NCBI GenBank assembly: GCA_039566865.1
Contig: CM076959.1
Location: 4,385,501 to 4,449,500 of the forward strand
Source: Aurelia coerulea
Lineage: Eukaryota > Cnidaria > Scyphozoa > Semaeostomeae > Ulmaridae
Reading direction: 5' to 3'
DNA: 64,000 nucleotides
Shown here: positions 35,101-46,608 of the stretch, one piece after another
Layout: the number at the start of each line of letters is the position of its first letter
Position numbering within the stretch: the first letter of the stretch is position 1
Program-made: the position numbers and the translations under genes
Notes under the pieces: model-generated
The model's input: only the letters and a program-made list of their open reading frames with translations
Database searches by the model: none
Told to the model about the DNA's origin: nothing

Positions 35101-38100
35101 CTACTGATATTTGATGGGCGTGTGTGTACTTGTATGTCTCTGCTACTCTTGCTACTCTTGCTACCCTTGCTACTGATATTTGAAGGGTGTGTGTGTACTT
35201 GTATGTCTCTGCTACCCTTGCTACCGATATCTGATGGGTGTGTGTGTACTTGTATGTCTCTGCTACTCTTGCTACTCTTGCTACCCTTGCTACTGATATT
35301 TGAAGGGGGTGTGTGTACTTGTATGTCTCTGCTACCCTTGCTACCCTTGCTACCCTTGCTACCAATATTTGAAGGGGGTGTGTGTACTTGTATGTCTCTG
35401 CTACCCTTGCTACCCTTGCTACCCTTGCTACCGATATCTGATGGGTGTGTGTGTACTTGTATGTCTCTGCTACCCTTGCTACCCTTGCTACCGATATCTG
35501 ATGGGTGTGTGTGTGTACTCATATGTCTCTGCTACCCTTGCTACTCTTGTTACCCTTGCTACCGATATCTGATGGGCGTGTGTGTGTACTCATATGTCTC
35601 TGCTACCCTTGCTACTCTTGCTACCCTTGCTACCGATATCTGATGGGTGTGTGTGTACTCGTATGTCTCTGCTACCCTTGCTACTCTTGCTACCCTTGCT
35701 ACTGATATTTGATGGGCGTGTGTGCACTTGTATGTCTCTGCTACTCTTGCTACTCTTGCTACCCTTGCTACCGATATCTGATGGGTGTGTGTGTACTTGT
35801 ATGTCTCTGCTACCCTTGCTACCCTTGCTACCGATATCTGATGGGTGTGTGTGTGTACTCATATGTCTCTGCTACCCTTGCTACTCTTGTTACCCTTGCT
35901 ACCGATATCTGATGGGCGTGTGTGTGTACTCATATGTCTCTGCTACCCTTGCTACTCTTGCTACCCTTGCTACCGATATCTGATGGGTGTGTGTGTACTC
36001 GTATGTCTCTGCTACCCTTGCTACTCTTGCTACTGATATTTGATGGGCGTGTGTGTACTTGTATGTCTCTGCTACTCTTGCTACTCTTGCTACCCTTGCT
36101 ACCGATATCTGATGGGTGTGTGTGTACTTGTATGTCTCTGCTACTCTTGCTACTCTTGCTACCCTTGCTACTGATATTTGAAGGGGGTGTGTGTACTTGT
36201 ATGTCTCTGCTACCCTTGCTACTCTTGCTACCCTTGCTACTGATATTTGAAGGGGGTGTGTGTACTTGTATGTCTCTGCTACCCTTGCTACTCTTGCTAC
36301 CCTTGCTACTGATATTTGATGGGCGTGTGTGTACTTGTATGTCTCTGCTACTCTTGCTACTCTTGCTACCCTTGCTACTGATATCTGATGGGTGTGTGTG
36401 TACTCGTATGTCTCTGCTACTCTTGGTACTCTTGCTACCCTTGCTACCCTTGCTACTGATATTTGAAGGGGGTGTGTGTACTTGTATGTCTATGCTACCC
36501 TTGCTACTCTTGCTACCGATATCTGATGGGTGTGTGTGTACTTGTATGTCTCTGCTACTCTTGGTACTCTTGCTACCCTTGCTACCGATATCTGATGGGT
36601 GTGTGTGTACTTGTATGTCTCTGCTACTCTTGCTACTCTTGCTACCCTTGCTACTGATATTTGAAGGGTGTGTGTGTACTTGTATGTCTCTGCTACCCTT
36701 GCTACTCTTGCTACCCTTGCTACTGATATTTGAAGGGGGTGTGTGTACTTGTATGTCTCTGCTACCCTTGCTACTCTTGCTACCCTTGCTACCGATATCT
36801 GATGGGTGTGTGTGTACTTGTATGTCTCTGCTACCCTTGCTACCCTTGCTACCGATATCTGATGGGTGTGTGTGTGTACTCATATGTCTCTGCTACCCTT
36901 GCTACTCTTGTTACCCTTGCTACCGATATCTGATGGGCGTGTGTGTGTACTCATATGTCTCTGCTACCCTTGCTACTCTTGCTACCCTTGCTACCGATAT
37001 CTGATGGGTGTGTGTGTACTCGTATGTCTCTGCTACCCTTGCTACTCTTGCTACCCTTGCTACTGATATTTGATGGGCGTGTGTGTACTTGTATGTCTCT
37101 GCTACTCTTGCTACTCTTGCTACCATTGCTACCGATATCTGATGGGTGTGTGTGTACTTGTATGTCTCTGCTACCCTTGCTACCCTTGCTACCGATATCT
37201 GATGGGTGTGTGTGTGTACTCGTATGTCTCTGCTACCCTTGCTACTCTTGTTACCCTTGCTACCGATATCTGATGGGCGTGTGTGTGTACTCATATGTCT
37301 CTGCTACCCATGCTACTCTTGCTACCCTTGCTACCGATATCTGATGGGTGTGTGTGTACTCGTATGTCTCTGCTACCCTTGCTACTCTTGCTACCCTTGC
37401 TACTGATATTTGATGGGCGTGTGTGTACTTGTATGTCTCTGCTACTCTTGCTACTCTTGCTACCCTTGCTACTGATATTTGAAGGGTGTGTGTGTACTTG
37501 TATGTCTCTGCTACCCTTGCTACTGATATTTGAAGGGTGTGTGTGTACTTGTATGTCTCTGCTACTCTTGCTACTCTTGCTACCCTTGCTACTGATATTT
37601 GAAGGGGGTGTGTGTACTTGTATGTCTCTGCTAGCCTTGCTACCCTTGCTACCCTTGCTACCAATATTTGAAGGGGGTGTGTGTACTTGTATGTCTCTGC
37701 TACCCTTGCTACTCTTGCTACCCTTGCTACCGATATCTGATGGGTGTGTGTGTACTTGTATGTCTCTGCTACCCTTGCTACCCTTGCTACCGATATCTGA
37801 TGGGTGTGTGTGTGTACTCATATGTCTCTGCTACCCTTGCTACTCTTGTTACCCTTGCTACCGATATCTGATGGGCGTGTGTGTGTACTCATATGTCTCT
37901 GCTACCCTTGCTACTCTTGCTACCCTTGCTACCGATATCTGATGGGTGTGTGTGTACTCGTATGTCTCTGCTACCCTTGCTACTCTTGCTACCCTTGCTA
38001 CTGATATTTGATGGGCGTGTGTGTACTTGTATGTCTCTGCTACTCTTGCTACTCTTGCTACCCTTGCTACCGATATCTGATGGGTGTGTGTGTACTTGTA

Positions 38101-41100
38101 TGTCTCTGCTACTCTTGCTACTCTTGCTACCCTTGCTACTGATATTTGAAGGGGGTGTGTGTACTTGTATGTCTCTGCTACCCTTGCTACTCTTGCTACC
38201 CTTGCTACTGATATTTGAAGGGGGTGTGTGTACTTGTATGTCTCTGCTACCCTTGCTACTCTTGCTACCCTTGCTACTGATATTTGATGGGCGTGTGTGT
38301 ACTTGTATGTCTCTGCTACTCTTGCTACTCTTGCTACCCTTGCTACTGATATCTGATGGGTGTGTGTGTACTCGTATGTCTCTGCTACTCTTGGTACTCT
38401 TGCTACCCTTGCTACCCTTGCTACTGATATTTGAAGGGGGTGTGTGTACTTGTATGTCTATGCTACCCTTGCTACTCTTGCTACCCTTGCTACCGATATC
38501 TGATGGGTGTGTGTGTACTTGTATGTCTCTGCTACTCTTGCTACTCTTGCTACCCTTGCTACTGATATTTGAAGGGGGTGTGTGTACTTGTATGTCTCTG
38601 CTACCCTTGCTACTCTTGCTACCCTTGCTACTGATATTTGAAGGGGGTGTGTGTACTTGTATGTCTCTGCTACCCTTGCTACTCTTGCTACCCTTGCTAC
38701 CGATATCTGATGGGTGTGTGTGTACTTGTATGTCTCTGCTACCCTTGCTACCCTTGCTACCGATATCTGATGGGTGTGTGTGTGTACTCATATGTCTCTG
38801 CTACCCTTGCTACTCTTGTTACCCTTGCTACCGATATCTGATGGGCGTGTGTGTGTACTCATATGTCTCTGCTACCCTTGCTACTCTTGCTACCCTTGCT
38901 ACCGATATCTGATGGGCGTGTGTGTGTACTCATATGTCTCTGCTACCCTTGCTACTCTTGCTACCCTTGCTACTGATATTTGATGGGCGTGTGTGTACTT
39001 GTATGTCTCTGCTACTCTTGCTACTCTTGCTACCATTGCTACCGATATCTGATGGGTGTGTGTGTACTTGTATGTCTCTGCTACCCTTGCTACCCTTGCT
39101 ACCGATATCTGATGGGTGTGTGTGTGTACTCATATGTCTCTGCTACCCTTGCTACTCTTGTTACCCTTGCTACCGATATCTGATGGGCGTGTGTGTGTAC
39201 TCATATGTCTCTGCTACCCATGCTACTCTTGCTACCCTTGCTACCGATATCTGATGGGTGTGTGTGTACTCGTATGTCTCTGCTACCCTTGCTACTCTTG
39301 CTACCCTTGCTACTGATATTTGATGGGCGTGTGTGTACTTGTATGTCTCTGCTACTCTTGCTACTCTTGCTACCCTTGCTACTGATATTTGAAGGGGGTG
39401 TGTGTACTTGTATGTCTCTGCTACCCTTGCTACCGATATCTGATGGGTGTGTGTGTACTTGTATGTCTCTGCTACTCTTGCTACTCTTGCTACCCTTGCT
39501 ACTGATATTTGAAGGGGGTGTGTGTACTTGTATGTCTCTGCTAGCCTTGCTACCCTTGCTACCCTTGCTACCAATATTTGAAGGGGGTGTGTGTACTTGT
39601 ATGTCTCTGCTACCCTTGCTACTCTTGCTACCCTTGCTACCGATATCTGATGGGTGTGTGTGTACTTGTATGTCTCTGCTACCCTTGCTACTCTTGCTAC
39701 CGATATCTGATGGGTGTGTGTGTGTACTCATATGTCTCTGCTACCCTTGCTACTCTTGTTACCCTTGCTACCGATATCTGATGGGCGTGTGTGTGTACTC
39801 ATATGTCTCTGCTACCCTTGCTACTCTTGCTACCCTTGCTACCGATATTTGATGGGTGTGTGTGTACTCGTATGTCTCTGCTACCCTTGCTACTCTTGCT
39901 ACTCTTGATACTGATATTTGATGGGTGTGTGTGTGTACTTGCATAGTTCTGCTACCTCTGCTACTCTTGCTACCCTTGCTACCAATATTTGATGAGTGTG
40001 TGTGTACTTGTATGTCTCTGCTACTCTTGCTACTCTTGCTACCCTTGCTACCGATATTTGAAGGGTGTGTGTGTACTTGTATGTCTCTGCTACCCTTGCT
40101 ACTCTTGCTACCCTTGCTACTGATATTTGAAGGGGGTGTGTGTACTTGTATGTCTCTGCTACCCTTGCTACTCTTGCTACCCTTGCTACTGATATTTGAA
40201 GGGTGTATGTGTACTTGTATGTCTCTGCTCTCTGCTACCCTTGCTACCCTTGCTACTGATATCTGATGGGTGTGTGTGTACTTGTATGTCTCTGCTACTC
40301 TTGGTACTCTTGCTACCCTTGCTACCCTTGCTACTGATATTTGAAGGGTGTGTGTGTACTTGTATGTCTCTGCTACCCTTGCTACTCTTGCTACCCTTGC
40401 TACCTTGCTATGGGTGTGTGTGTACTTGTATATTTGACTCTTGGGTGTGTACCCTTGCTACGATATGTGATGTGTGTGTGTACTTGTATGTCTCTGCTAC
40501 TCTTGCTACTCTTGCTACCCTTGCTACTGATATTTGAAGGGGGTGTGTGTACTTGTATGTCTCTGCTACCCTTGCTACTCTTGCTACCCTTGCTACTGAT
40601 ATTTGAAGGGGGTGTGTGTACTTGTATGTCTCTGCTACCCTTGCTACTCTTGCTACCCTTGCTACTGATATTTGATGGGCGTGTGTGTACTTGTATGTCT
40701 CTGCTACTCTTGCTACTCTTGCTACTGATATTTGAAGGGGGTGTGTGTACTTGTATGTCTCTGCTACCCTTGCTACTCTTGCTACCCTTGCTACTGATAT
40801 TTGATGGGCGTGTGTGTACTTGTATGTCTCTGCTACTCTTGCTACCCTTGCTACTGATATTTGAAGGGGGTGTGTGTGTACTTGTATTTCTCTGCTATCC
40901 TTGCTACTCTTGCTACCCTTGCTACCAATATTTGATGAATGTGTGTGTACTTGTATGTCTCTGCTACTCTTGCTACTCTTGCTACCCTTGCTACCGATAT
41001 TTGATGGGTGTGTGTGTACTTGTATGTCTCTGCTAGTCTTGCTACTCTTGCTACCCTTGCTACTACCGATATTTGAAGGGTGTGTGTGTGTACTTGTATG

Positions 41101-41262
41101 TCTATGCTACCCTTGCTACTCTTGCTAGCCTTGCTACCGATATCTGATGGGCGTGTGTGTGTACTCATATGTCTCTGCTACCCTTGATACTCTTGCTACC
41201 CTTGCTACTGATATTTGAAGGGTGTATGTGTACTGATGGGTGTGTGTGTGTGTGTTTCTGAT
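32154..41262. repeat. 9-kb minisatellite with higher-order structure
   Basis: Over a hundred units share a GT-rich half (TATYTGATGGGTGTGTGTGT followed by ACTTGTATGTCTCTGCTAC) and a variable number of the nonamer CCTTGCTAC or TCTTGCTAC. Common unit lengths are 51, 60, 69 and 71 bp, set by nonamer number and an extra GT. Higher-order repeats are visible: a distinctive block (71-bp units plus TTGTTACCC) starts at 34567, 34907, 35505, 35845, 36866, 37206, 37804, 38774 and 39116, with recurrent offsets of 340, 598 and 938 bp. The first monomer is split by a MITE (32185-32313) and the last units decay into (GT)n. Long ORFs in several frames of both strands result from unit lengths divisible by three. 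Confidence 0.97.
32185..32313. mobile_element. TTAA-type MITE in the first minisatellite unit
   Basis: Inverted ends AGAACTCCAGTCAACCAGCA and AGAACGCCGTTCAACCAGCA (17 of 20) face each other over 129 bp. They are flanked by TTGA (32181-32184, one change from TTAA) and TTAA (32314-32317). The inner part CAACCAGCATCCTTTGCG is shared with the ends of the element at 23090-23898, so both belong to related TTAA families. Confidence 0.7.
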
Positions 41263-41758
41263 GAGAGCAAATGCTGTTATGTGTTTTCTTTGCACACCCC
41301 CTGTTTAGATGCCCCGCTGAGAAGTTAGATGATGTTCAATGGGGGCTTAGTCACCGAAAAATATGGTCATGTTTTCACTAGGGAGGGGGCTCGAATTACT
41401 GTAAAGGTGAACGACATAGTTAGCCGTTATTCTTGACGTTGCCTCATGGCTCATATATTTTAATGATTCTTCCTCAAGTGTCTTCTAAGTCTTCTTATTA
41501 GGCACTAAATGGTGCAAAGATATTGCAGCTGTGCTGGAATATCATTCATATTTTGGAATGAAAGAGACATACAAAACAAATGAGCAAGATCGACGTACCT
41601 GCATCCACGAATCCCACCAAAATAACAATCAAGAGCTGCCTTCGCAGTGGTGGTGAAAGGCAAAACCTTGGCGAGGTAAAACATAACATTTGAAATTGTT
41701 ATAGGATAAGACAAAGAAGAGATAAGATAAATATGTACGCACAACTTGTATCCATTAC
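41263..41758. other. Unassigned sequence next to the minisatellite
   Basis: A reverse-strand ORF at 41505-41765 partly continues past the donor of the exon at 41759-41907 and is probably intronic read-through. Nothing else is recognised. Confidence 0.4.
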
Positions 41759-41907
41759 CATGCAAGGATAATAGTGGCCATTTCCATATTTTGCCCGTGC
41801 TTCCGTTAGCTTCTCGAAAGGGCCTTCCTTCTTTTTGCCTTCTTTGCTGCGAACGTCTGCAGAATCCTTAATTTTGTGTTCTTTCGTATCGCTCCAGCAT
41901 ATCCATT
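41759..41907 (-). CDS. Candidate internal exon, Tudor/chromo-like segment
   Basis: On the reverse strand a TTCACTTTAG acceptor precedes EWICWSDTKEHKIKDSADVR, then SKEGKKKEGPFEKLTEARAK and YGNGHYYPCM, ending at a GTAATG donor. The pattern W..D...H.I and AKYGNG.YYPC.V resembles the small beta-barrel segments (Tudor/SH3-like) seen in several invertebrate nuclear proteins, but the similarity is loose. No flanking exon could be assigned. Confidence 0.35.
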
Positions 41908-42581
41908 CTAAAGTGAACAAAATAATGAAAAAAATTGTTTTATCCGTTAAAATGAGTGAGCTTTGGATTTAGCTCTTAATTTTGCTTTGAATTTCACTTG
42001 AGAATGACGAAAAAATCGTTCGGTGAGACAAAATGTTGGTTAAAGTTAAGCTCTACACAGCTCTTTGAATATTTAACAATTAGATATAATTACCTCTTTC
42101 TTCCAACGAATTTTTTGGTATTCTCTTTCTTGGTGACTGTTCCATGCTATGTTCAGAAACTTGAACTGAAGTTTGGAATTTGGAGCTGTTTAAACGGTAT
42201 TGACGAAAGGCTGAAAAGCGCGCCAGAAATCTTTATATCCCATCTTCAACGAGCCAATGATTGCCCATATCTTGACTATGAATCAGAATTTATCTTAGGG
42301 GGCAGCTATAATGAAAACGCTCAGACTGCATAAATGTCTTTGACGCTCATTAAATTCCCCCGTTTCCCCCGTTCACAAGTCTACAGTTCGCTAACGCCAG
42401 AAACCGGGGAAGTTTCAAGTGCTGATTTTTAATTTGCTTCCGGGGGTAAATTTGAATAAGAAATTAAGAATCCAGTGGGAAACTGACAAAGAGCCTATGA
42501 TTGTTACTCCCTCCCCCAATTAAAGGTAACCTTGATTAAGCACAGCAGATCGCACAAGAAACATGTGTTGGATTTGAAACA
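41908..42581. other. Unassigned sequence
   Basis: A forward ORF at 41998-42333 has no domain that I recognise and no splice context. ATTCCCCCGTTTCCCCCGTT near 42353 is a short duplication. Confidence 0.4.
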
Positions 42582-43013
42582 ATGGAAGTCAAAGCTGTTG
42601 CAGTTTTCGTGAAAAGTTGTTACCTCAAGCAGTTTAGTAGAAAATATAACTGCCTTAGGCACATTCAGTCGAAGAAAAGGAAGGACGAAAGAGGCGGGGA
42701 TGATACTGAGCGTGTTTATGCGAAAAGACTTGCGGCAGCAAATCAAGAAGGAAATCCAACAGCAATCGTTGATCAAAATGTGCAAGTGGAAGAAGACTTT
42801 GGAGTGATAGAGGATGCCGACAGTGACAACAGCACAGCAGGGGTTGATGAAAGAAGCGATTTGTCTGATGAAGGAGAACGCAACCCTGATGAGCTGTTCT
42901 TGGATTCAAGGATAACAAGAAAAGATCATGCAAGCCAGTATTCTAGAAGTTTTTGTAACAAGGTTTCTGATTGGCTGATCTGCTTTTGCGGTAATTCCGA
43001 TGTAACAGAATGA
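42582..43013 (+). CDS. Possible exon: zinc-finger-like start, acidic tail
   Basis: A forward frame opens with an ATG and reads CYLKQFSRKYNCLRHIQSKK, which resembles the second half of a C2H2 zinc finger (Phe, Leu and one His in place) with the CxxC knuckle and the last His missing. A basic patch follows, then a long Asp/Glu/Ser-rich stretch (GVIEDADSDNSTAG, RSDLSDEGERNPDELF). A donor-like AACAAG|GTTTCT occurs at about 42962. It could be an exon of a transposon-derived or nuclear protein, or a relic; I cannot name it. Confidence 0.35.
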   Translation: MEVKAVAVFVKSCYLKQFSRKYNCLRHIQSKKRKDERGGDDTERVYAKRLAAANQEGNPTAIVDQNVQVEEDFGVIEDADSDNSTAGVDERSDLSDEGERNPDELFLDSRITRKDHASQYSRSFCNKVSDWLICFCGNSDVTE

Positions 43014-43870
43014 AAAATGGTGATTATCTATAACAAATGTATCATAGGAGGGTTTTTTATTGAAAAAGCTCAAAAAAACTTGAAAAAATTGCTCCAAAAA
43101 AATGACGTCATTATAAAAAAATGCTCACATCATCAAATTCCAGAAATTCCAGTATCAAATTGAAGCCCTTTGTTTGCTGATTCATTTGCTGTATAATAAT
43201 TCATAATTCAATCAAATAATTCCTTTGAAATCATTGAAAACAATGATTTTGCTGCTACCTCCTTCCAAATATTAGCATGTCACGTGACTTGTGAGTCCTA
43301 TTGTTAAAAAATTTGTCCACCAAAATGTGGCTAATAGATAATTAGTAAAAGTCACGGAGGTTTAAAATGTGGTTTAAAAACGTGGTAAATAAAACCTTGG
43401 GGGGGGGGGGGTGGAATCCACCCCCCCCCTTTAGGGTTAACCTTCTTTTTTTTACTCACCCGGTCAATAAAATATCAAATGTTATGAATGTAGTTTAGCG
43501 CATTACGAATTACATTCATGGATTTCATTGGATTTCATTCAGTGACTGTTTTTGTTCATTGTTTCTAATCTGCATTGTTGAAATATTCCAGCTGTAATGT
43601 TTGTCATGCAAACCTTTTGCAATGGATTAGAGCATCCCATGATGGTCCTGTGTGGAATGAAGAAAAAAGTGACGATAATTATCATACATTGAACATACGT
43701 TTAACTGTCATGTTGTGTCTGTTTTCGCTAGGCAACGAAACAGAAGAGGAGCTAACAGAGAAATATTCCCTGTGAGGTAACATCAAAAGAAATTGCTTCA
43801 GGATATGGATCAATTGTTCAGCAAGGCCTACATTTTGCATATCACCAACTGAAAAAGGCTGCTCTCCAGT
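43014..43870. other. Unassigned, with G/C homopolymer pair
   Basis: A GGGGGGGGG...CCCCCCCCC hairpin-like pair is at about 43399-43430, typical of MITE interiors here, but termini were not found. Forward ORF 43575-43775 has no recognisable features. Confidence 0.35.
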
Positions 43871-44251
43871 TTGGAAAACTGTTCGTTGTTGACCAATTTA
43901 TCATTCAATGAGGCAGGTAGCTATTTCAACAACCTCCCAACTCTGTACGACAATGATGAGCAAGTAGATGAATCAGACGCTGATGTTGAAGAAAATGAAA
44001 AAGACACGTTTCCCAAACTAGATTTAGAAATGCAGAGTGTAAATTGTGAATACGATTACGCAGAGGCAGACAGCGCAATGCTGCACTCACTGATACTCTC
44101 AGATCTTGAAATTTTATTGCTATCGCCAATGATTTCCCTCACAGGGTACCAAGGAAATTATTGTGATGTAGAAGAGCGTGGATCGTTGAATTGGAAAAAC
44201 TCTTTGGTATTCTGTGGGCTCTTGCTTTGTTTTTTCTTCACAATCCCAGAT
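43871..44251 (+). CDS. Acidic coding-like fragment
   Basis: A forward frame rich in Asp/Glu (DNDEQVDESDADVEENEKDT) lies just before the LINE boundary. It is not recognised. It may belong with the acidic exon at 42582-43013, but no splice junction proves this. Confidence 0.25.
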
Positions 44252-46134
44252 TGAAATGATTAATTTATGATTTGAGAAAGAGGTGAAGATATTAGTTGAG
44301 AAAGAGTTTTTAGGATTTTCATAGGAATGCTGTTTGGTCCTAAAGATTTTCCGGTTTTAAGGAGAGAGATTATTTCAGATATTTCAAGAGGAACAGAAGG
44401 TGCAGCAAAAAAGAATTACCAATTTTGTCACCCATGAAATCCACAGGTGACTAATTAGATCTTGGTATATTCTTAGTAATATTACGAGAAACATTAACAA
44501 AGAACTTATTGAAGATATTTGCAATAACTGCTGGATCTGATAAAATGTTACCATTTGAGTCATTTAGCTTGCTTATAACATTAATATTACTTGATTGCCT
44601 AATATTTATAACTGATTTAATTCCTGACCATAATTGTTTCATGTTGTTACTGTTTTTTTGAAAATAGTTGTAAAAATAGTTGGTTTTACTTTTTCTCAAG
44701 GAATCCGAAACTTGGTTTCTAAATTTGTTGTAAAGATCTTTAAGAGACTGGTCATTATTCTTTTTCAGCTTTGCAAGTAGCCTGTCTCTGATGCGCATCA
44801 TATTTTGTATTTTACCATTAATCCATGGTTTTTTTCTGAATTTAATGTCACTCTTGGTTAATTTTTTCAAAGGAGCATGAGTTTTAACTAACTCTTCAAG
44901 GATGGGTAAAAATCTGTTGAACTTAGCATTCAAATCTAAACAACTGTCATTTAAAAATGCCAGATCAAGGTTTTCAAAATCATTGAGAAGATTTTGTTCA
45001 TTGAGCTTAGAAAAGTCATGTTGGCAGTATGATAAATTCTTATAGGGTATGCCTGCATGCTTGACAATCAGAAATTGAGGGAAATGATCTGTTATTTGTG
45101 TCAAAATGTTACCACTTACTGTTTCATTATCAGAGATGTTAGCAAAAATATTGTCAATGAGGGTGAAAGAATTCTCAGATACTCGAGATGGGTGAACGAT
45201 ATACGGAAGAAATTGTTTAGAGAAGAGGAAATTAACATAATTAGTAGTTGGTGTGTGAGAGTTGTAATTCAGAAGATTTACATTAAAGTCACCGAGAATA
45301 AAAACTTGTTTGTTAGATACAGCTGGATTGGACAAAATTTCCTGCAAATATTCACTAAAATCGTCAAGATCAGAGCTTGGATGACGATAAACACAACAGA
45401 GCAAATAATTTTTACAATTTCTATTTACAACTTCAGCCCAAACGGATTCAAAATTAGTGCTATCTTTACCTAGATCAGGTCTAGGAGTTAGGATAAGCCC
45501 AGACTTTACATAAAGCGCAACACCACTATTTTGACTATGTGATTGACATGGAAAGTAACTGTAACCAGGAACTTCAACATTAGTTTTTATAGGATTCTCA
45601 AATGATTTCCAAGTTTCAGACACACCAATAACATCAAAGTTGATTTTCAGAGCAGCTAGAGTTGAAATGAGCTCATCAAAATGAAATGAGAGACTTTTAG
45701 TATTCATATGAAACAAGGAAAAATCATTTTCGGTAGTACTGAGAGTAGATAATTCCTGAAGAGTATAATAACTAGAGTTTACATTAGAAGGAAAATGTTC
45801 ATCAATATCATAATCATCCAGGTTAGGCAAGTTTGAGAGACCAGAAGTTATCTCAAAGGATGGCATTGAATCAACAAACGATGGAAAGTCAAAGTCATGC
45901 AGATTTAAAAGTTCATCATTATCTAGTTGACCATAAGGAAACATCATTTTTGTACATTTCAAGCAAAACCCAAGGCACACTATCAGGTTCTTTTTGCAGC
46001 TCTTTATATTCAGAATTAGAAATATTATTGCACTTTATATAAACCCAAAATTTGCAGTTATTACAGTATTCTGATTTGGCAAGAGCAGTTATATTTTTGT
46101 GACAAATGCCACAAGGAAGGGTATCAGTTACCAT
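44252..46134 (-). pseudogene. LINE ORF2: PHD-like finger, endonuclease, start of RT
   Basis: The frame starts at ATG 46134-46132 with a PHD-like finger (CGICHKNITALAKSEYCNNC, then FWVYIKCN, the usual His replaced by Tyr). A single-base shift near 45972 moves it into a 509-codon frame with an AP-like endonuclease: HMNTKSL, VIGVSETW, GVALYVKSG, CCVYRHPSSD, ILGDFNVNLL, FTLIDNIFAN and TDHFPQFL supply the expected catalytic blocks. A basic linker (RKKPWINGKIQNMMRIRDRL) follows. After a stop near 44451 another frame carries the first RT motif (SLLKTGKSLGPNSIPMKIL), and the element then ends near 44252, so the RT palm is missing. This is a CR1/L2-like LINE; the copy is 3'-truncated and dead. Confidence 0.9.
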
Positions 46135-46273
46135 TGATATGTCCTAAAATAACTGAATGAAACTTCAAATAGCAAAACAAGTAAACTGCAACACGATTCT
46201 ACTAATGTAGGCAAACTGAAAAAGACAAAAAACAAAGAAACACAATGTCTTACACAGTACTTTCAGGAAGGGT

Positions 46274-46608
46274 TCATGGAAGATCGACAGTGATCTCATC
46301 ATCCTCATCATTAGACCTGACATTGGTGGCTCTAAAGTTCCTGTCTGGTGGCTTGTCTTTTACTATTAGCTTGTCCTTGATGAAGTATACTATCTTACCC
46401 TGCTTTCTCATCTTATCCAACAAGGGAAGTTGGGCCTGCCTTCTAGCCAATGTGTTAGCTGAGTAGTCATTGGAAAACAATATACCATCAGGTTTTTTCT
46501 CCCGTGCTGTCTTGACTATCATCTCCTTCTGTTTGTACAAATTTAGCAACAATATGCCTGGGTTTATTCTGGTCATGCCGTGTTGAGCCAGGTTTATGGT
46601 TGACTCTA
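46274..46608 (-). pseudogene. LINE ORF1, C-terminal part
   Basis: The reverse strand carries the rest of ORF1 of the same LINE: HKPGSTRHDQNKPRHIVAKF, then after a one-base frame change near 46535 KQKEMIVKTAREKKPDGILF and RRQAQLPLLDKMRKQGKIVY. This is the end of the RRM-like domain and the C-terminal domain of an L1-type ORF1 nucleic-acid-binding protein. The stop is about 140 bp before ORF2. Its N-terminal half lies 7.5 kb away at 54102-54602, displaced by the insertion at 46609-54101. Confidence 0.85.

Noticed and set aside
45057..45473. 138-codon forward ORF opposite the LINE endonuclease
   Set aside because: Antisense shadow of ORF2; the reverse strand carries the endonuclease motifs.
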